Shown one piece after another: positions 1 through 6,505 of a DNA stretch of 7,587 nucleotides. Positions within the stretch are counted from its first letter, which is position 1. Every line of letters starts with the position of its first letter. The notes under the pieces are model-generated. The model made no database searches and had not been told where the DNA came from. It saw only the letters and a list, made by a program, of their open reading frames with translations. The stretch comes from Actinomycetes bacterium (lineage in GTDB: Bacteria > Actinomycetota > Actinomycetes > Actinomycetales > Actinomycetaceae). Location of the stretch: NCBI GenBank assembly GCA_023426345.1, contig JAFAAX010000090.1:1-7587 (forward strand), in the 5' to 3' direction. The position numbers and the translations under genes are program-made.

Positions 1-32
1 GTGGGAGGGCGGGGGGCAGTGGGAGGGCGGGG
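1..32 (+). repeat. G-rich direct repeat, possible G-quadruplex
   Basis: A 14-base unit, GTGGGAGGGCGGGG, occurs at 1-14 and again at 19-32 with an 18-base period. Together the copies give six runs of three or more G on the plus strand, separated by loops of 1, 1, 4, 1 and 1 bases, which is the pattern of a G-quadruplex former. It lies just past the eno terminator hairpin, so the run is C-rich in any eno read-through RNA. The repeat is seen directly; the quadruplex and any role in termination or in a neighbouring promoter are inferred. Confidence 0.6.
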
Positions 33-39
33 CCAATAA

Positions 40-84
40 GGCTGGGCCCCGGCGGATCCGTGGAGGATCCTCCGGGGCCCAGCC
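40..84 (-). terminator. Probable intrinsic terminator of eno
   Basis: A perfect 13-bp outer stem pairs 40-52 with 72-84. After one mismatch (53/71), a second 6-bp stem pairs GGATCC at 54-59 with GGATCC at 65-70 around a 5-base loop. In the eno reading direction the hairpin is followed by TTATT (35-39), a short U-rich tail. It begins about 100 bases after the eno stop codon. The plus-strand side has no T tract, so it fits termination of leftward transcription from eno better than of anything coming from the left. Confidence 0.7.
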
Positions 85-131
85 ATCGACGAGACCCGCA
101 GCGGTCAGTCGCCGACACTCTCAGCCAGTGC

Positions 132-177
132 GGTCCGGGCTCGGCGGCCGATCATATCGGCCGATCCGACCCGGACC
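132..177 (-). other. Long bulged stem-loop at the 3' end of eno
   Basis: Three nested arms pair: GGTCCGGG 132-139 with 170-177, TCGG 141-144 with 166-169, and CGGCCGAT 145-152 with 156-163. That is 20 bp in all, with a 3-base loop and small bulges at 140 and 164-165. It starts 9 bases past the eno stop codon. No T run follows it in either direction, so by itself it is not a classic intrinsic terminator. It could protect the eno mRNA 3' end or act together with the hairpin at 40-84. The inner arm is also a near-perfect DNA palindrome, so a protein-binding site cannot be excluded. Confidence 0.55.
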
Positions 178-186
178 CGCCTCCCC

Positions 187-1467
187 TCAGAACGAGGTGC
201 GCGGGAAGGAGGTGCGGCCCGCGTAGACGGCGGCGTCGCCCAGCTCCTCCTCGATGCGCAGCAGCTGGTTGTACTTCGCCACCCGCTCGGTGCGGGCGGG
301 CGCGCCGGTCTTGATCTGGCCGGAGTTCGTCGCCACCGCGAGGTCCGCGATGGTCGTGTCCTCGGTCTCGCCGGAGCGGTGCGAGGTCATCGTGCGGTAG
401 CCGTTGCGGTGCGCGTCCTCGACGGCGTCGAGGGTCTCGGTCAGCGAGCCGATCTGGTTGACCTTGACCAGCAGGGCGTTGGCGACGCCCATCTCGATGC
501 CCTTGCGCAGGCGCTGCGGGTTGGTGACGAACAGGTCGTCGCCGACCAGCTGGACGCGGCCGCCGATCTCGGAGGTCAAGGACTTCCAGGCGTCCCACTC
601 GTCCTCGGACAGCGGATCCTCGATGGACACCAGCGGGTAGTCCGAGATCAGCTTCTCGTAGTAGGAGACCATGTAGTCGGTGGTGCGGCCCTCGCCCTCG
701 AACTGGTACATCCCGTCGGCGAAGAACTCCGAGGAGGCGACGTCCAGCGCCAGCGCCACGTCGGAGCCGGGGGTGAAGCCGGCCTTCTGGATGGCCTCGA
801 TGATGAGGTCCAGGGCCTCGGCGTTCGAGTCGAGGTTCGGCGCGAAGCCGCCCTCGTCCCCGAGCCCGGTGGACAGGCCGCGCTCCTTGAGCACGGACTT
901 CAGCGTGTGGTAGACCTCGGCGCCCATGCGCAGCGCCTCGCGGAACGTCGGAGCGCCCACGGGGGCGATCATGAACTCCTGGATGTCGACGTTGGAGTCC
1001 GCGTGGGATCCGCCGTTGAGGATGTTCATCATCGGGACGGGCAGCACGTGGGCGTTCGGGCCGCCCAGGTAGCGGTACAGCGGGAGGCCGGCGGACTCCG
1101 CGGCGGCCTTCGCGACGGCCAGGGACACGCCGAGGATCGCGTTGGCGCCCAGCTTGCCCTTGTTGTCGGTGCCGTCCAGGTCGATCATGGCCTCGTCGAT
1201 GTGACGCTGCTCGGTGGCGTCCTCGTCGATGAGCTCGGGGGCGATCACCTCGGTGACCGCGTCGACGGCGTCCTGGACGCCCTTGCCCTGGTAGCGGCCC
1301 TTGTCGCCGTCGCGGCGCTCGATGGCCTCGAAGGCGCCGGTCGATGCGCCGGAGGGGACGGATGCGCGGGACACGGTGCCGTCCTCGAGCAGGACCTCGA
1401 CCTCGACGGTCGGGTTCCCACGGGAGTCCAGGATCTCGCGAGCTCCGATTGCCTCAATCCTTGCCAC
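187..1467 (-). CDS. eno: Enolase (phosphopyruvate hydratase)
   Basis: A 426-residue cytosolic enolase, which converts 2-phosphoglycerate to phosphoenolpyruvate in glycolysis; the length is normal for the family. By alignment to the known E. coli enzyme the active-site set is complete: His154 (SHADSN), Glu164 (QEF), Glu205 (GDEGG), Mg ligands Asp242, Glu283 (SIEDP) and Asp310 (GDD), Lys335 (VKVNQIG), His363-Arg364-Ser365 and Lys386. The alpha/beta barrel signature LLVKVNQIGSLTET is at 332-345. I chose the GTG start at 1465-1467 because the protein then begins VARIEAIGAREILDSRGNPT, as enolases do, and GAAGGAG lies 6 bases upstream; the frame stays open for 24 more codons but those residues resemble no enolase. 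The extreme C-terminus holds a 15-bp imperfect duplication (RTSFP-RTSF). A 229-bp gap upstream suggests its own promoter. Confidence 0.98.
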   Translation of the reverse strand: MARIEAIGAREILDSRGNPTVEVEVLLEDGTVSRASVPSGASTGAFEAIERRDGDKGRYQGKGVQDAVDAVTEVIAPELIDEDATEQRHIDEAMIDLDGTDNKGKLGANAILGVSLAVAKAAAESAGLPLYRYLGGPNAHVLPVPMMNILNGGSHADSNVDIQEFMIAPVGAPTFREALRMGAEVYHTLKSVLKERGLSTGLGDEGGFAPNLDSNAEALDLIIEAIQKAGFTPGSDVALALDVASSEFFADGMYQFEGEGRTTDYMVSYYEKLISDYPLVSIEDPLSEDEWDAWKSLTSEIGGRVQLVGDDLFVTNPQRLRKGIEMGVANALLVKVNQIGSLTETLDAVEDAHRNGYRTMTSHRSGETEDTTIADLAVATNSGQIKTGAPARTERVAKYNQLLRIEEELGDAAVYAGRTSFPRTSF

Positions 1468-1473
1468 GTTCTT

Positions 1474-1480
1474 CTCCTTC
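1474..1480 (-). promoter_or_regulatory. Ribosome binding site of eno
   Basis: GAAGGAG on the minus strand, 6 bases before the GTG at 1467. This strong Shine-Dalgarno match decides the start against the longer upstream reading. Confidence 0.85.
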
Positions 1481-1510
1481 AGTGTCGCCGGGGACTCGGG
1501 GGTCGGGTCC

Positions 1511-1538
1511 ACGGTAGTGCGGGGCGGTGGAGTGTCCA
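1511..1538 (-). promoter_or_regulatory. Candidate sigma-70-type promoter of eno
   Basis: On the minus strand TGGACA (1538-1533, five of six matches to TTGACA) is followed after 16 bases by TACCGT (1516-1511), which fits the TAnnnT form of actinobacterial -10 boxes. Transcription would start near 1504, giving a leader of roughly 37 bases before the GTG. A small inverted repeat, GTGGA-CAC-TCCAC (1539-1527), overlaps the -35 box and might bind a regulator. The hexamers are seen directly; promoter activity is inferred. Confidence 0.4.
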
Positions 1539-1647
1539 CGCCCCTTCAGGGGGTGCGGGGTCGCAGGGCGGGACCCAAGGGCGACCGCTCCTGCGGGAAG
1601 GCGACGATGGTCCCGTCCGGTGCGGGTTCTTCGCCACAATTCGGGCG

Positions 1648-1688
1648 GCGACGGGACGCGTCGGCCCGCAGACCGCCGACCCCGTCGC
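1648..1688 (-). terminator. Stem-loop after the lipoprotein gene, possible terminator
   Basis: GCGACGGG 1648-1655 pairs with CCCGTCGC 1681-1688. Inside it, after a 4-base bulge (1656-1659), GTCGGC 1660-1665 pairs with GCCGAC 1675-1680 around a 9-base loop. It lies 8 bases past the lipoprotein stop codon. The sequence after it on the minus strand is not T-rich (CGCCCGAATTGTGG), so any termination would be weak or factor-dependent. It marks the likely boundary between the mfd-lipoprotein unit and eno. Confidence 0.45.
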
Positions 1689-1696
1689 GCCTCACG

Positions 1697-2305
1697 TCAG
1701 TTGCCGCTCTGGGAGGTGCCGCCATCCGTGCCGCCGTCCGGACTCGCCTGCTGGGCGAGCTCCTGGGCGGTGACGACGTCCCCGAGGGCGGTGTCCAGCT
1801 GACCGGTCGACGAGGACGGCGCGCTGGAGCCGTACCGGGGATTCACCGAGGCCGGCATGGCCTGGAGGGTCTGGTCGTAGGCCGCGTTGAAGGCCGTCGC
1901 ATCCACGCCCGACGTCTGGAGGGCGTTGTAGACGAACTCATAGCGCAGGATCTCGCGCAACGCGGGGTTGATCGTGTCCGGGATCTCCTTGAGCGTCTGG
2001 CCGTCGTTGAGCTGCTGGAGGTCCGCGTCCAGCGTGGCGTCGTCGATGGTGACGCCCATGGACGACGCGGTGGCGAGGAAGACGGGGATCGTGGCCAGCG
2101 ACCACACGTACTGGTACCGCGGGATCGAGTCACTGCCCGTCATCTGCGTGTACTGGGCGGCCGCCTCCGTGATGTCCTTCTCGCTGTACGTCGTGCCGCC
2201 GACCGACAGCGCCGTCCCGGGCTGAGCGGAGCAGGCCCCGAGTCCCGTCACCAGTGCGGCTGCGGACAGGCCCGCCAGGAGCCTCCCCAAACGAGTGCGA
2301 ATCAC
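1697..2305 (-). CDS. SurA N-terminal-like lipoprotein
   Basis: A 202-residue predicted lipoprotein. Residues 1-24 form a signal peptide: basic start (VIRTRLGR), a hydrophobic stretch, then the lipobox LGAC with Cys25 as the lipidation site, so the mature protein should be anchored to the outer face of the membrane. Residues about 34-150 (SVGGTTYSEKDI onward) are helix-rich and resemble the SurA/PrsA chaperone N-terminal domain. The motif VNPRYG near 154-159 is, from memory, typical of actinobacterial SurA-N lipoproteins. No parvulin peptidyl-prolyl isomerase domain follows, only a Ser/Gly/Asp-rich tail. I chose the GTG at 2303-2305 because GGGAGGA lies 5 bases upstream and the first 12 residues of the longer reading do not fit a signal peptide. 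It lies 78 bp after mfd on the same strand and may be co-transcribed. A role in folding exported proteins is inferred from the family only. Confidence 0.85.
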   Translation of the reverse strand: MIRTRLGRLLAGLSAAALVTGLGACSAQPGTALSVGGTTYSEKDITEAAAQYTQMTGSDSIPRYQYVWSLATIPVFLATASSMGVTIDDATLDADLQQLNDGQTLKEIPDTINPALREILRYEFVYNALQTSGVDATAFNAAYDQTLQAMPASVNPRYGSSAPSSSTGQLDTALGDVVTAQELAQQASPDGGTDGGTSQSGN

Positions 2306-2310
2306 GTGCG

Positions 2311-2317
2311 TCCTCCC
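2311..2317 (-). promoter_or_regulatory. Ribosome binding site of the lipoprotein gene
   Basis: GGGAGGA on the minus strand, 5 bases before the GTG at 2305. It supports that start over the ATG at 2341. Confidence 0.8.
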
Positions 2318-2342
2318 TGTCAGGTCTGATCGACCGCCCACC

Positions 2343-2348
2343 AGTCTA
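2343..2348 (-). promoter_or_regulatory. Possible -10 box upstream of the lipoprotein gene
   Basis: TAGACT (2348-2343, minus strand) in the 78-bp gap after mfd fits TAnnnT and would give a leader of about 30 bases. No convincing -35 hexamer is present. It sits in the loop of a bulged 7-bp inverted repeat (2334-2341 with 2354-2360). The lipoprotein may therefore have its own weak promoter, but read-through from mfd is just as likely. Confidence 0.25.
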
Positions 2349-2383
2349 CGTCAGTGGCGGCGGAACCTCGCTGCGGGTCCGCA

Positions 2384-5300
2384 TCAGGAGGAGAACGGGA
2401 TGAGGACCTTCTCGACCAGGCTCTGCGCCCACCCCAACAGGTCGGCGTCGGCCAGCGGCTGCCCGCCGACGGGCGCGGTCATGGGCAGGGGGACCAGCAC
2501 CTGGCGGACGGCCGGCTTGAGGACGGACCCGCGGTGGAGCCGCTTGAGGCGCACCACCTGGGAGTCGGCCAGCTCGACGGGGGCGACGCGGACGAAGCGC
2601 CCCTGCGTCGTCATCTCCTGGATGCCCGCCCGGCGCAGCGTCTCGCGCAGATGCGCGATGCCGAACAGGAGGTCGACCTGCGGCGGGACGGGGCCGTAGC
2701 GGTCTGCCAGCTCCTCGCGGACGTCGCGCTCCTGGGCCTCGGACGTCACGCCGGCGATCTTCGCGTAGACCTCCAGGCGCAGTCGCTCGCCCCGCACGTA
2801 GTCCTCCGGGATGTGGGCGTCCACGGCCAGCTCGACGCGGACGTCCGTCGTGGGAGCCGGCCGCTCGCCCTTGTACTCGGCGACGGCGTCGGCGACCATC
2901 CGGACGTACAGGTCGAAGCCGACGCCCTCGATGTGGCCGGACTGGGCGCCGCCCAGCAGGTTGCCGGCGCCGCGGATCTCGAGGTCCTTGGTCGCCACCG
3001 CCAGCCCCGCGCCCAGGTCCGTGTTCTGGGCGATCGTCTGAAGGCGCTCGTGGGCGGTCTCAGTGAGGGCGCGGTCCCCGGGGTAGAAGAAGTAGGCGTA
3101 GGCGCGCTCGCGTCCGCGCCCCACGCGTCCGCGCAGCTGGTGGAGCTGGGAGAGGCCGAACACGTCGGCGCGGTCCACGATCAGGGTGTTCGCGTTGGAG
3201 ATGTCCAACCCGGTCTCCACGATGGTCGTGCAGACCAGGACGTCGAACTCGTGGTTCCAGAAGTCGACGATCACCCGTTCCAGCTGGTCGGGGGTCATCC
3301 GCCCGTGCGCCGCGCGCACTCGCGCCTCGGGGACCAGCTCCTCGACGTGGGCGGCGACCGAGGCGATCGACTCCACGCGGTTGTGGATGTAGAAGACCTG
3401 CCCGTCGCGCAGGAGCTCGCGCCGGATCGCAGCCGTCACCTGCGCGTCGGTGAAGGCGCCCACGAACGTGAGGACGGGCTGGCGCTCCTCGGGCGGGGTC
3501 TGGAGGATCGACATCTCGCGGATGCCGGACACGGCCATCTCCAGGGTGCGCGGGATGGGCGTGGCCGACATCGACAGGACGTCGACGTCTGCGCGCAGCG
3601 CCTTGAGGGTCTCCTTGTGCTCGACGCCGAAGCGCTGCTCCTCGTCGATGACGACCAGGCCGAGGTCCTTGAACCGGACGGTGCCGGTGAGCAGCGAGTG
3701 GGTGCCGATCACCAGGTCGATCCGGCCCGACGCCAGGCCCTCGCGCACCTCGTCGGACTCCTTGCGGGTCGAGAATCGCGACAGCGTCGCGATGTCGACG
3801 GGGAACCCGGCGTAGCGCTCGGAGAACGTCTCGACGTGCTGCTGGACGAGCAGCGTCGTGGGCACCAGGATCGCGACCTGCTTGCCGTCCTGGATCGCCT
3901 TGAACGCGGCGCGCACGGCGATCTCCGTCTTGCCGTAGCCGACGTCGCCGGTGAGGAGGCGGTCCATCGGCATCGGCTTCTCCATGTCGGCCTTGACCTC
4001 GTCGATGGTGACCAGCTGGTCGGGGGTCTCGACGTAGGGGAACGCGTCCTCCAGCTCGTGCTGCCAGGGCGTGTCCGGCCCGAAGGCGTGGCCCTTGGTA
4101 GACTGGCGCACGGCGTAGAGGCGCACGAGCTCCGCGGCGATCTCCTTGACGGCCTTCCGGGCCCTCGCCTTGGTGCGCGCCCAGTCCGATCCGCCCATCC
4201 TCGACAGCGCCGGGTCGTCGGACCCCGTGTACTTCGAGACCTGGTCGAGGGAGTCCGTGGGGACGAACAGCCGGTCGGCGGGCTGGCCGCGTTTGGAGGG
4301 CGCGTACTCGATGACGAGGTAGTCCCGCGTGACGGCGCCCGGCGGGCGGCCCACGGTGCGCGAGACCAGCTCGACGAACCGCCCGATGCCGTGCTGCTCG
4401 TGGACGACCAGGTCCCCGGCGTGCAGCGTGAGCGGATCGACGCCCTTGCGCCGCCGGGACGGCATCCGGCGCATGTCGCGGGTGCTGGTGCCGGCCCGGC
4501 CCGTGAGGTCGCCCTCGGTGAGGACGGCCAGCTGCTGGGCCGCCATCACGAAGCCGGCTCCGGCCTGGGCCGTCGTCACGTGGACGATCCCCGGCTCGGG
4601 GGCCGCCGGGGTCCCCTCGACGACGCGCGCCGCGACGCCCGCGTCGTTGAGGATGCTCGCGATGCGGCGCCCGGGGCCGGGGCCCTCGGTGGTGATCAGG
4701 AGCCGCCACCCCGCGCGCGCGAGTTCGCGGAGGTCGCGGGTGGCCGCGGCGAAGTCCCCGCGGTAGGGCCGGACCTCGCGCGCGCCGACGCGCATGAGGC
4801 GCGGGGAGGCCACCAGGGCCCCCTCCTCGTGGGCCATCAGTCCCCCGCGGGGCGTCTCCCCGTCCGCGCCCGTCATGGACGAGGGCGCCCCCGCCTCGTC
4901 CTCTGCGCCGGACGCGGCGAGGTCCGCGGCCAGCTCGGCGGGCGGCAGCGCGGTGAGCCGCCACCAGCCGCGGCCGCCGCCCGCCCCCCAGACGTCGTCG
5001 AGGTCGAGGAAGGAGGCGTCACCGGCCTCCACGGGCATCGCTCCCCCGCCGGCGGCGGCGGACCAGGCGGCGGTGAGGAACTCCTCCGTGGTCGCGACCA
5101 GGTCCGCGGCGCGGGCGCGGACGCGCTCCGGGTCCGACGAGACGATCACAGCGTCGTCGGGCAGCAGGTCGATGAGGCGGTCCATGCCGTCGGCCAGCAC
5201 CGGCGCCAGCGACTCGATGCCGGGGCTCGCGATGCCCTCCGCGGCCAGTTCCAGCATCTCGGCGGCGCCGGGCAGCTCCGCGGCGAGCTGCGGGGCGCGG

Positions 5301-6034
5301 CCACGGACCTCCGGGGTGAGGAGGAGCTCGCGCCCGGCCACCGCCCACAGCCCGTCGCCGGCGAGCGCGAGGGTGCGCTGGTCGGACACGGAGAACCAGC
5401 GGATCTCGTCGACCTCGTCGCCGAAGAACTCCACGCGCAGCGGATGGGCCTCCTGGGGCGGGAACACGTCGAGGATGCCGCCGCGCACCGACATCTGGCC
5501 GCGCGACTCGACCATGTCGACGCGCTCATAGCCCAGCGCCGACAGCCGCTCGACGAGGTCCGTCAGGTCGACGACGTCGCCGGCGCGCAAGCGGACGTCG
5601 GGCAGGTCGCCCAGCCCGCGGATCACGGGCTGGAGCAGGGCGCGCACGGACAGGACGAGCACCCGGATCGGGCCGGTGCGCGGATCGCGGGGATCGGGAT
5701 GGGCCAGGCGCCGCAGGACCGCGACGCGGCGGGCCATCGTGTCGGCCTGGGGGCTCAGGCGCTCGTGGGGCAGCGTCTCCCAGGAGGGGAACACCGCGAC
5801 CCCGTCCGTCCACCCGCGCAGGGCGTCGGCCGCGGCCTCGGCGTCGCGCCCGGTGGCGGTGACCAGTACGACGGTCGCGTCGGGGCCCAGGCGCTCGGCG
5901 GCCGCGGCGATGAGCGCGGGGCGCACGCCCGAGGGGACCACGACGGTGCCCTCGCCGCGGCGCGCCATGCCCGCCACGGCCGCCTGGACGGCCGCGTCGC
6001 GCGCGATCAACCCGGTCAGTCCGTTCAGTGTCAT
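2384..6034 (-). CDS. mfd: Transcription-repair coupling factor Mfd
   Basis: A 1216-residue Mfd, the DNA translocase that removes RNA polymerase stalled at lesions and recruits UvrA. Numbering is from the chosen ATG. The UvrB-homology module lies in roughly the first 300 residues (RGQMSVRGGILDVFPP near 178-193). A long, Gly/Ala/acidic-rich segment covers about 320-400. The CarD-like RNA polymerase-interaction domain is at about 537-607 (GDLVVHEQHGIGRF). The RecG-like superfamily 2 motor carries Walker A GDVGYGKT (696-703), DEEQ (797-800), SATPIPRT (823-830), TTIVETGLDIS (936-946) and QLRGRVGRG (966-974). The C-terminal TRCF domain spans about 1065-1150. All helicase motifs are intact. The ATG at 6032-6034 is preferred: GAGGAGG stands 3 bases upstream and the protein then begins MTLNGLTGLIARD; a TTG 13 codons upstream lacks a spaced ribosome site. 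It follows the toxin gene by 42 bp. Confidence 0.98.
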   Translation of the reverse strand: MTLNGLTGLIARDAAVQAAVAGMARRGEGTVVVPSGVRPALIAAAAERLGPDATVVLVTATGRDAEAAADALRGWTDGVAVFPSWETLPHERLSPQADTMARRVAVLRRLAHPDPRDPRTGPIRVLVLSVRALLQPVIRGLGDLPDVRLRAGDVVDLTDLVERLSALGYERVDMVESRGQMSVRGGILDVFPPQEAHPLRVEFFGDEVDEIRWFSVSDQRTLALAGDGLWAVAGRELLLTPEVRGRAPQLAAELPGAAEMLELAAEGIASPGIESLAPVLADGMDRLIDLLPDDAVIVSSDPERVRARAADLVATTEEFLTAAWSAAAGGGAMPVEAGDASFLDLDDVWGAGGGRGWWRLTALPPAELAADLAASGAEDEAGAPSSMTGADGETPRGGLMAHEEGALVASPRLMRVGAREVRPYRGDFAAATRDLRELARAGWRLLITTEGPGPGRRIASILNDAGVAARVVEGTPAAPEPGIVHVTTAQAGAGFVMAAQQLAVLTEGDLTGRAGTSTRDMRRMPSRRRKGVDPLTLHAGDLVVHEQHGIGRFVELVSRTVGRPPGAVTRDYLVIEYAPSKRGQPADRLFVPTDSLDQVSKYTGSDDPALSRMGGSDWARTKARARKAVKEIAAELVRLYAVRQSTKGHAFGPDTPWQHELEDAFPYVETPDQLVTIDEVKADMEKPMPMDRLLTGDVGYGKTEIAVRAAFKAIQDGKQVAILVPTTLLVQQHVETFSERYAGFPVDIATLSRFSTRKESDEVREGLASGRIDLVIGTHSLLTGTVRFKDLGLVVIDEEQRFGVEHKETLKALRADVDVLSMSATPIPRTLEMAVSGIREMSILQTPPEERQPVLTFVGAFTDAQVTAAIRRELLRDGQVFYIHNRVESIASVAAHVEELVPEARVRAAHGRMTPDQLERVIVDFWNHEFDVLVCTTIVETGLDISNANTLIVDRADVFGLSQLHQLRGRVGRGRERAYAYFFYPGDRALTETAHERLQTIAQNTDLGAGLAVATKDLEIRGAGNLLGGAQSGHIEGVGFDLYVRMVADAVAEYKGERPAPTTDVRVELAVDAHIPEDYVRGERLRLEVYAKIAGVTSEAQERDVREELADRYGPVPPQVDLLFGIAHLRETLRRAGIQEMTTQGRFVRVAPVELADSQVVRLKRLHRGSVLKPAVRQVLVPLPMTAPVGGQPLADADLLGWAQSLVEKVLIPFSS

Positions 6035-6037
6035 GGC

Positions 6038-6044
6038 CCTCCTC
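6038..6044 (-). promoter_or_regulatory. Ribosome binding site of mfd
   Basis: GAGGAGG on the minus strand, 3 bases before the ATG at 6034. The spacing is short, but its 5' GAGG stands at a normal distance. It favours this ATG over the TTG at 6073. Confidence 0.6.
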
Positions 6045-6076
6045 GGGGCGTTCAGAGCGCGGGTTCTGCTCAATCC

Positions 6077-6505
6077 TCAGGCCCGCAAGGGATCTGCCAG
6101 CCCGCGGAGTCTACCGTCGGCAAGTGGTGGTGGCGCCGCCGCGTCCGCGTCTCGGGGAAAGGAATGCCGTGAGAAGTCCCGCGCCTCATGCAGCACGCGC
6201 GAGACATGCACCGTGTCACCGATGGCCCGATAGAACACGACGTGAGCGGGAGCGAGGATGCGACGGCTCTCCTCGCCGACGCGGTCCCGACTGATCCTCA
6301 GAGGCACGGCCCGGATGCCCCGCCCGAGTTCGGGCCGCGGATGGGAGCCGGGGTGCTCAGGATCGGCCACGATCTCAAGGAGAGCCGTCCTGATCAGGGC
6401 CGCGTAGCCGTCGCTCACCGCCAGCCCGAAGTCGGTGATCGACGCCAGAAGGATGTCGTCGATGTCGGCCTCGGCGAGAGGAGAGAGATGGAGCTTGAGC
6501 GTCAT
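6077..6505 (-). CDS. ParE/RelE-family toxin with a C-terminal extension
   Basis: A 142-residue protein whose first 115 residues follow the ParE plan: LSPLAEADIDDI at 7-18, a helical hairpin, DPEHPG at 48-53, GIRAVPLR at 63-70, HVVFYRAIGDTVHVSRVLHEARDFSRH at 88-114. ParE toxins usually poison DNA gyrase and RelE toxins cleave mRNA; the HVVFYR...VLHE...DF..H ending points to ParE, but the target cannot be settled from sequence. Typical members are about 95-110 residues. Here 27 extra residues (116-142, Ala/Pro/Arg/Asp-rich) follow the normal end, so either the tail is functional or an old stop codon was lost. The ATG overlaps the antitoxin stop as ATGA (6502-6505), so translation is probably coupled; no separate strong ribosome site was needed. 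It ends 42 bp before mfd and could be co-transcribed with it. Confidence 0.88.
   Translation of the reverse strand: MTLKLHLSPLAEADIDDILLASITDFGLAVSDGYAALIRTALLEIVADPEHPGSHPRPELGRGIRAVPLRISRDRVGEESRRILAPAHVVFYRAIGDTVHVSRVLHEARDFSRHSFPRDADAAAPPPLADGRLRGLADPLRA

Noticed and set aside
60..314. An 84-codon plus-strand frame over the eno 3' end and terminator
   Set aside because: It runs through the terminator hairpin into eno, is Arg/Pro-rich, and has no ribosome site or similarity.
379..1773. A 464-codon plus-strand frame antisense to eno
   Set aside because: Low-complexity Val/Gly/Leu/Arg composition, no recognisable domain, and eno is unmistakable on the other strand.
6035..6073. A longer mfd start (TTG at 6073)
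   Set aside because: It would add 13 residues unlike other Mfd N-termini and has GAGG almost touching the TTG, against an ATG with GAGGAGG at 6034.
2354..6172. A 1272-codon open frame on the plus strand, antisense to all of mfd
   Set aside because: Its protein is Arg/Gly/Asp/Val/His-rich with no domain, and mfd on the other strand is complete with all motifs. Long antisense frames are expected where GC-rich third positions remove stop codons.
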